The position numbers and the translations under genes are program-made. Positions 33,946-38,120 of a stretch of DNA of 38,120 nt are shown one piece after another. Source of the DNA: Agathobacter sp. (lineage in GTDB: Bacteria; Bacillota; Clostridia; Lachnospirales; Lachnospiraceae); NCBI GenBank assembly GCA_022775045.1, contig JALFLB010000056.1, positions 1 to 38,120 of the forward strand, written 5' to 3'. How positions within the stretch are numbered: the stretch's first letter is position 1; each line of letters opens with the position of its first letter. The notes below the pieces were generated by a model. The model ran no database searches. It was not told the DNA's origin and saw only the letters and a program-made list of their open reading frames with translations.

Positions 33946-34755
33946 ATGAATATTATAAACTTTGAAAAATATTTTTATACATGGTTGGAAGGAATTTCAA
34001 ATGAAATCAAATTTTGGGATAATCTATTTGAATCAAAAGGAAAAAGAGGAGGAAATACTCAGATATTTGAGTATAGAATGAATCCGAATTGCCCGTTTTG
34101 TTTATGGGATGATTTGGAAAACGCTAATAGTAAAATTTTAGATGTTGGAAGTGGACCATATTCAAATTTAGGTTTTGTACATGGCGAAGAAAAATTGGAT
34201 ATTACACTGATTGACCCGTTGGCGTATGCATATAATCAGTTAGAAGAAAGATATGGATATTGTTTTCCGATAAAACCTAAAACCGGTATTGTAGAATGTT
34301 TGGGAATGATGCTACCGAATAATTATTATGATATAGTACATATGTCAAACGCCTTAGATCATTGTTTTGATCCTTTAGAGGGCATATATCAACTATTAAC
34401 AGTTGTAAAAGTTGGTGGAAAGATTATTTTAAGACACAACGACAATGAGGCGGAGCATGAAAAATATACAGGATTTCATCAATGGAATTTAACAATTGTA
34501 AATGGGGAGTTTCAAATATGGCGAAAAGGAGTTCGACCAATAAATGTACAAAATATAATAAAAGAAGTAGCGGAAGTAGAAATTGCAGAGGTGTGTGAAG
34601 AAAAATTATTTGATGATGTGTGGAAATACAATAAGATAATAATTAGAAAAACACACGAATTTGATTCAAAATTTAAGTACGCTGGAAAAGTAATGGAGTT
34701 GCTATTAAATACCGTTAATAAACTTGAACTGGAAAAGAGAGATTTAAAATTATGA
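33946..34755 (+). CDS. SAM-dependent methyltransferase (second of three)
   Basis: A 269-residue class I methyltransferase. Motif I ILDVGSG is at 64-70, ITLIDPLA follows, and a post-motif DIVHMSNALDHCFDPL resembles the Methyltransf_11 group; then VGGKIILRHND. The N-terminal ~60 residues, with NCPFCLW, form a cap. The ATG directly follows the TAA of the fusion gene, and the end overlaps the epimerase gene by 4 bp, so translation is probably coupled. The target is inferred to be a glycan residue of the island. Confidence 0.8.
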   Translation: MNIINFEKYFYTWLEGISNEIKFWDNLFESKGKRGGNTQIFEYRMNPNCPFCLWDDLENANSKILDVGSGPYSNLGFVHGEEKLDITLIDPLAYAYNQLEERYGYCFPIKPKTGIVECLGMMLPNNYYDIVHMSNALDHCFDPLEGIYQLLTVVKVGGKIILRHNDNEAEHEKYTGFHQWNLTIVNGEFQIWRKGVRPINVQNIIKEVAEVEIAEVCEEKLFDDVWKYNKIIIRKTHEFDSKFKYAGKVMELLLNTVNKLELEKRDLKL

Positions 34756-35858
34756 AAATTATATCAATTTTTGGGACGCGACCAGAGGCAATAAAGATGG
34801 GACCTGTTATAAAAGAACTGGAAAAATATGATATAGTTGAAAGTGTCATTTGCTTAACTGGGCAACATCGAGAAATGTTGCAGCAGGTTCTGGAGGCATT
34901 TCATATAACTCCGGATTATAATTTGGACATTATGAAAGAAAAACAAGATTTATTTTCAATTACAATAGATATTTTGGAAAGGCTAAAGTCAGTTTTAGAA
35001 AAAGAGTGTCCTGATATAATACTTGTGCATGGAGATACTACAACATCCTTTGTCGCGGGACTTGCGGGGTTTTATATGAAAATTCCTGTTGGTCATGTTG
35101 AAGCGGGGCTTAGAACATACAATATCTGTTCGCCATATCCAGAGGAATTCAATCGACAAGCAATTGATATATTTTCGGATTTTTATTTTGCACCGACACA
35201 AGAGGCAAAAAGAAATTTAATTCAAGAGGGCAAAATTGAAAAGAATATTTATGTGACAGGAAATACTGTAATTGATGCATTAAAAAATACTATTGATGAA
35301 AAATATATAGATGAAAATTTGGAGTGGTCGAGGAATTCGAAGATGATTTTGTTGACCATGCATAGGCGTGAAAATCTTGGAATGCCAATGAGAAATGTAT
35401 TTAAAGCGTGTAGACGTATTTTGAAGGAAAATAGAGAAGTAAAAATAATATTTCCTGTTCACAAAAATCCTGCAATTAGGAGAATGGTATTGGAGGAATT
35501 TGGGAAAACGGAAAATATTCGATTGATAGAACCTTTGGATGTTGTGGCTTTTCATAATTATATGAATAAAGCATATTTTGTGATGACAGATAGTGGGGGA
35601 GTACAAGAGGAGGCACCTTCGTTAGAGAAACCTGTTTTGGTATTACGAGATACGACCGAGCGCCCAGAAGGGGTAAAGGCGGGAGTCTTAAAAGTGATTG
35701 GAACACAGGAAGACAGGGTATATATGGAAGCAAAACGTCTTTTGGAGGATAAGGGGGAGTACGAAAGAATGAGCAAAGCTAATAATCCTTATGGAGATGG
35801 TAATGCAGCAAAGAGAATTGTTGATGTGTTATTAGAATGGTATGGAGGAAACAAATGA
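34752..35858 (+). CDS. wecB: UDP-N-acetylglucosamine 2-epimerase (non-hydrolysing)
   Basis: A 368-residue protein with the complete WecB/MnaA signature: FGTRPEAIKMGP (7-18), GQHREML (37-43), HGDTTTS with D95, VEAGLRT with E117, EEFNR with E131, MHRREN with H204, and SGGVQEEAP with GKPV-type EKPVLVLRDTTERPE. It interconverts UDP-GlcNAc and UDP-ManNAc in the cytoplasm. The island therefore probably uses a ManNAc-derived sugar. No dehydrogenase for ManNAc uronic acid and no sialic-type synthase is in the window; they may lie elsewhere. It overlaps both neighbours by 4 bp. Confidence 0.95.
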   Translation: MKIISIFGTRPEAIKMGPVIKELEKYDIVESVICLTGQHREMLQQVLEAFHITPDYNLDIMKEKQDLFSITIDILERLKSVLEKECPDIILVHGDTTTSFVAGLAGFYMKIPVGHVEAGLRTYNICSPYPEEFNRQAIDIFSDFYFAPTQEAKRNLIQEGKIEKNIYVTGNTVIDALKNTIDEKYIDENLEWSRNSKMILLTMHRRENLGMPMRNVFKACRRILKENREVKIIFPVHKNPAIRRMVLEEFGKTENIRLIEPLDVVAFHNYMNKAYFVMTDSGGVQEEAPSLEKPVLVLRDTTERPEGVKAGVLKVIGTQEDRVYMEAKRLLEDKGEYERMSKANNPYGDGNAAKRIVDVLLEWYGGNK

Positions 35859-36478
35859 ACGAATTAGAATACTATGAAATGCAACAACCCAATTTACTAT
35901 ATCCTAATGAACGTTATATTAATAGTGTAGAAAATAAAAATAAAGCGGACTTGTATAGAATGCAATTTGTTTTTGATGATATGCAGGATGTTAATAAAGC
36001 GGAGAATAAAATGTTAGATATAGGGTGTAATGATGGATTTTTTATGAGGCATTTCGACTGGAAATTCTCAAATTATTTGGGTGTTGATATGTTTTCGATT
36101 TCTGATTACTTAAAAACAAGTGATATTGGTAAATATACAAAACAAGGTAAAATAGAGTATTTGACTGGAATTTTTGAAAAAATGGAGTTGAAAGAAAAAT
36201 TTGATTTCATTTTTGCGGGAGAAATAGTGGAGCATGTTATAGATGTTGATGTGTTTTTGAAGGCAGTTGATTCGGTATTGGGGGAAAATGGTCATGTTTG
36301 CTTAACAACACCTAATAATATAGGTGCACATCTGCCGGAACATTTTAGACAATATGATAAAATCACATTAAAGGATAAGTTGAGTCAGTATTTTGAGGTG
36401 GAAAAACTTGTGGAGCTTCCTGCAATAAATGATTCGTGGCCATTTTTGTATGCTAGGTGTAAGAAAGGTAATGTATAA
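35855..36478 (+). CDS. SAM-dependent methyltransferase (third of three)
   Basis: A 207-residue class I methyltransferase. Motif I MLDIGCNDG is at 53-61, then YLGVDMFS, FDFIFAGEIVEHVIDVDVFLK (motif IV region) and CLTTPNN. ATG 35855 overlaps the stop of the epimerase gene and is preceded by GGAGG; the codon at 35837 would lie inside the epimerase gene without such a site. Its stop codon is formed at the exact edge of the IS element: TA comes from the target and the final A from the element. The rebuilt target has TAG there, so the protein may be unchanged by the insertion. Confidence 0.85.
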   Translation: MNELEYYEMQQPNLLYPNERYINSVENKNKADLYRMQFVFDDMQDVNKAENKMLDIGCNDGFFMRHFDWKFSNYLGVDMFSISDYLKTSDIGKYTKQGKIEYLTGIFEKMELKEKFDFIFAGEIVEHVIDVDVFLKAVDSVLGENGHVCLTTPNNIGAHLPEHFRQYDKITLKDKLSQYFEVEKLVELPAINDSWPFLYARCKKGNV

Positions 36479-36564
36479 TGGTCTCATAAATTAAGACACT
36501 TTTTCGGACAGATTTTAATGAATCTGATATACTTAAACCAGTATGAGAGAAAGGATTCATTATC

Positions 36565-36912
36565 ATGTCCAGACAAAGAAGAAATTTTAGTGCAAAATTT
36601 AAATCAGACCTTGTAATCGAGTTGCTAAAAGGAGAGAAAGATCTTAATACTCTTGCAACTGAAAATAACATCCAACCCAATCTGCTCCGCAACTGGAAAA
36701 AGGAATTCCTAAGCAATGCGGCTGTTGTGTTCGACGACAAGCGTGAGGAGAATCTCAAAGAAAAGCTTGCCGAAGAGCGAAAAGAGAAAGCGGAGTATGC
36801 CAAAAAGGTTGGTCAGTTAACTATGCAGGTTGACTGGCTCAAAAAAAAATCTGAAGAAGTTGTCGGACCTGACTACGAGAGTAAATTTAGTCCGAAACCT
36901 TTCGACGACTAA
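36565..36912 (+). CDS. IS3-family transposase OrfA (helix-turn-helix protein)
   Basis: A 115-residue protein. The N-terminal helix-turn-helix (RRNFSAKFKSDLVIELLKGEK, then TLATENNIQPNLLRNWKKEF) binds the terminal repeats. A leucine-zipper-like coiled coil (about 70-100, EKLAEERKEKAEYAKKVGQLT) serves for oligomerisation. It contains a run of nine A residues (36841-36849) where fusion to OrfB is expected. After it the frame reads an unrelated ~24-residue tail to TAA at 36910-36912. Confidence 0.88.
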   Translation: MSRQRRNFSAKFKSDLVIELLKGEKDLNTLATENNIQPNLLRNWKKEFLSNAAVVFDDKREENLKEKLAEERKEKAEYAKKVGQLTMQVDWLKKKSEEVVGPDYESKFSPKPFDD

Positions 36913-37729
36913 AGAATTGCCAGTTTCTACCGGTGCAAAGTTGCTTGGAATCAATCGTACCAGCGTATATTATAGCGGCATCCCCGTTTCAGAGGAAGAA
37001 CTGGAATGCAAATCTATCATTGACCATCTGCATACGGATAATCCTACTTGGGGAGCCCGTCAGATGTCTGCGCAACTTAAACTGCGCGGATATCAGGTTG
37101 GACGCCGTAAAGCAGGCAGATATATGCGTGAAATGGATATTACACCGATTTATCCAAAGATGAATCTGTCTAAGCGCATGAAGCAGGCAAAAGTCTGTCC
37201 GTATCTGCTTCGTAATGCAGTCATGGACCGTCCCAATCAGGCATGGTCGATTGACATTACATACCTTCCAATGAAGCATGGCTTTCTTTACCTGACAGCC
37301 ATTATCGACTGGTACAGCCGTTGTATCGTTGGCTGGGATGTTGATGATACTCTGGATACCACCATGGTCATCAACGCCTGTAAAAAAGCATTTAAAGTAG
37401 CTAAGCCGTTAATCATCAACTCGGATCAAGGAAGCCAGTTTACCAGTGACAAATACATCGAATTTATTCGAGATAATGGAATTCGGCAAAGCATGGATGG
37501 CAAAAGCCGATGGGCAGATAATATGATGATTGAACGCTGGTTTCGCAGTTTCAAGTATGAGGAAGCATACCTCACGGAGTATGCTAATCTCAAGGAAGCG
37601 AGAGAAGCCATTGGAAGGTATATCTACACCTATAACTTTGAAAGATGCCATCAGTCCATTGGGAACAAACGGCCTGCCGAGGTATACTATCCGGTAATGC
37701 TTCTGGATGCAGCCAGAGCAGCCGCATAA
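36830..37729 (+). CDS. IS3-family transposase OrfB (DDE integrase)
   Basis: An rve-type integrase frame of up to 299 residues. An HTH_21 segment (NPTWGARQMSAQLKLRGYQV) precedes the catalytic core: first D in SIDITYLP, second D in NSDQGSQF, E in MIERWFRSFK. All three acidic residues are present, so the enzyme may be active. It probably has no start of its own and is made as an OrfA-OrfB fusion. Relative to OrfA it lies in the +1 frame at the A9 run. A simple -1 slip, usual in this family, would meet TGA at once. Confidence 0.88.
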   Translation: MTGSKKNLKKLSDLTTRVNLVRNLSTTKELPVSTGAKLLGINRTSVYYSGIPVSEEELECKSIIDHLHTDNPTWGARQMSAQLKLRGYQVGRRKAGRYMREMDITPIYPKMNLSKRMKQAKVCPYLLRNAVMDRPNQAWSIDITYLPMKHGFLYLTAIIDWYSRCIVGWDVDDTLDTTMVINACKKAFKVAKPLIINSDQGSQFTSDKYIEFIRDNGIRQSMDGKSRWADNMMIERWFRSFKYEEAYLTEYANLKEAREAIGRYIYTYNFERCHQSIGNKRPAEVYYPVMLLDAARAAA

Positions 37730-37834
37730 TATAAAAATCCGGGAGATGCTTCACACATTTTCCATGTAACTCGTCAACATATCAGTTCATTATAAAAATA
37801 TTAAATTTTTGTCTTGACAACTGAGCCATTATAG

Positions 37835-38120
37835 CCCATTGTGCTACATAATTTTTATACTATACTAGAACCATTCAAAGATTCACATTTTTATGGGTGT
37901 CATTTTTATGATGAATATATGGAACATATATTTTATCGAGACAAAATCTTCTATGAAGGAAATGATAGAAATTTTACGGATTCCCTTGTTTCAATCAATA
38001 TGAATCAAAAGACAAAAAAAGAAGTAATAGCAAAATCTAAGCCATTGCAAGCCGATAGCAACTGGTTCCTAATGGATGGCAAGATATATTTTGCAAAGAA
38101 AAAAGGAAAGACAGTGAGTT
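37835..38120 (+). CDS. Partial open frame, propeller-like, runs off the window
   Basis: The frame is open for 95 codons from just after an in-frame TAG at 37832-37834 to the window end. The first ATG is at 37919 and has no ribosome binding site. The translated segment has alternating strand blocks (YRDKIFYEGND, SLVSINMNQKT, WFLMDGKIYFAKKKGK), as in DUF5050-like beta-propeller proteins. Either the gene starts near 37919, or the open stretch before it is the remnant of a coding region cut at the IS edge. The right end lies outside the window. Function is unknown. Confidence 0.45.

Larger units (their letters stand above)
36478..37829 (+). mobile_element. IS3-family insertion sequence, 1352 bp
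   Basis: The ends are ATGG (36478) and CCAT (37829), with imperfect terminal inverted repeats. Left starts ATGGTCTCA and continues to AAGACA. Right, read inward, starts ATGGCTCA and continues to AAGACA. A possible 4-bp target duplication, TATA, lies at 36474-36477 and 37830-37833; being a palindrome in AT-rich DNA it is weak evidence alone. Two overlapping transposase frames fill it. The GC-richer coding sequence differs from the AT-rich island around it. Confidence 0.85.

Noticed and set aside
36453-36803. Minus-strand frame over OrfA of the IS
   Set aside because: It lies opposite a clear transposase frame, has no ribosome binding site, and its Ser/Arg-rich product is typical of reverse-strand artefacts.

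Overview
The window looks like the chromosome of a motile, low-to-moderate GC Firmicute of the family Lachnospiraceae (Roseburia/Agathobacter/Butyrivibrio type). The basis is the flagellin N- and C-termini, the gene order flgM-flgN-flgK-flgK-flgL-fliW-csrA, a large-type (Alu-domain) SRP RNA, and sigma-28 promoters of the form TAAA-N15-NCCGATAW. The genus is inferred from family resemblance; no search was run.

Layout. (1) 1-1148: a flagellin-like gene that keeps only the C-terminal half of a flagellin, ending in a hairpin. (2) 1172-6458, minus strand: an AAA-type ATPase with a DUF4143-like nuclease fold and a 33-bp repeat array at its promoter; a membrane HD-GYP protein; and a BlaI/BlaR1-type repressor and M56 peptidase pair whose promoter carries several dyads. 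(3) 6617-6980, minus strand: the SRP RNA gene with its own promoter and terminator. (4) 7030-17334, plus strand: late flagellar genes. These are flgM, flgN, two different flgK genes, flgL, fliW and csrA, then a second sigma-28 unit with flaG, fliD, fliS and a FliT-like chaperone. (5) 17339-20858: two full-length flagellin genes, each with its own sigma-28 promoter, long leader and terminator. (6) 20879-36478: a run of 12 plus-strand genes that look like a flagellin or surface glycan modification island. It holds four tandem GT2 glycosyltransferases with helical-repeat tails, a CDP-glycerol-transferase-like GT-B protein, a propeller-like protein, an alpha/alpha-barrel-like protein, three SAM methyltransferases, a pyruvyltransferase-glycosyltransferase fusion and a UDP-GlcNAc 2-epimerase. 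(7) 36478-37829: an IS3-family element inserted at the stop codon of the last methyltransferase. (8) 37835-38120: a partial reading frame running off the window.

How the parts fit. FlgM holds sigma-28 until the hook is complete. The sigma-28 promoters then drive chaperones, junction proteins, cap and flagellins. FliW and CsrA form the known partner switch that couples flagellin translation to flagellin secretion, and GGA-in-loop motifs typical of CsrA targets sit in several leaders here. The glycosyltransferase genes begin just 20 nt after the flagellin terminator, so they probably decorate flagellin at a low expression ratio. The distal half of the island is clearly more AT-rich than the flagellar genes, which suggests acquired or exchangeable DNA.

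The least explained structures are three consecutive hairpins with the same YCAGCAA loop in the second flagellin leader, the four-copy 33-bp repeat before the ATPase gene, the tandem GT2 family with a shared C-terminal module, and the C-terminal-only flagellin.
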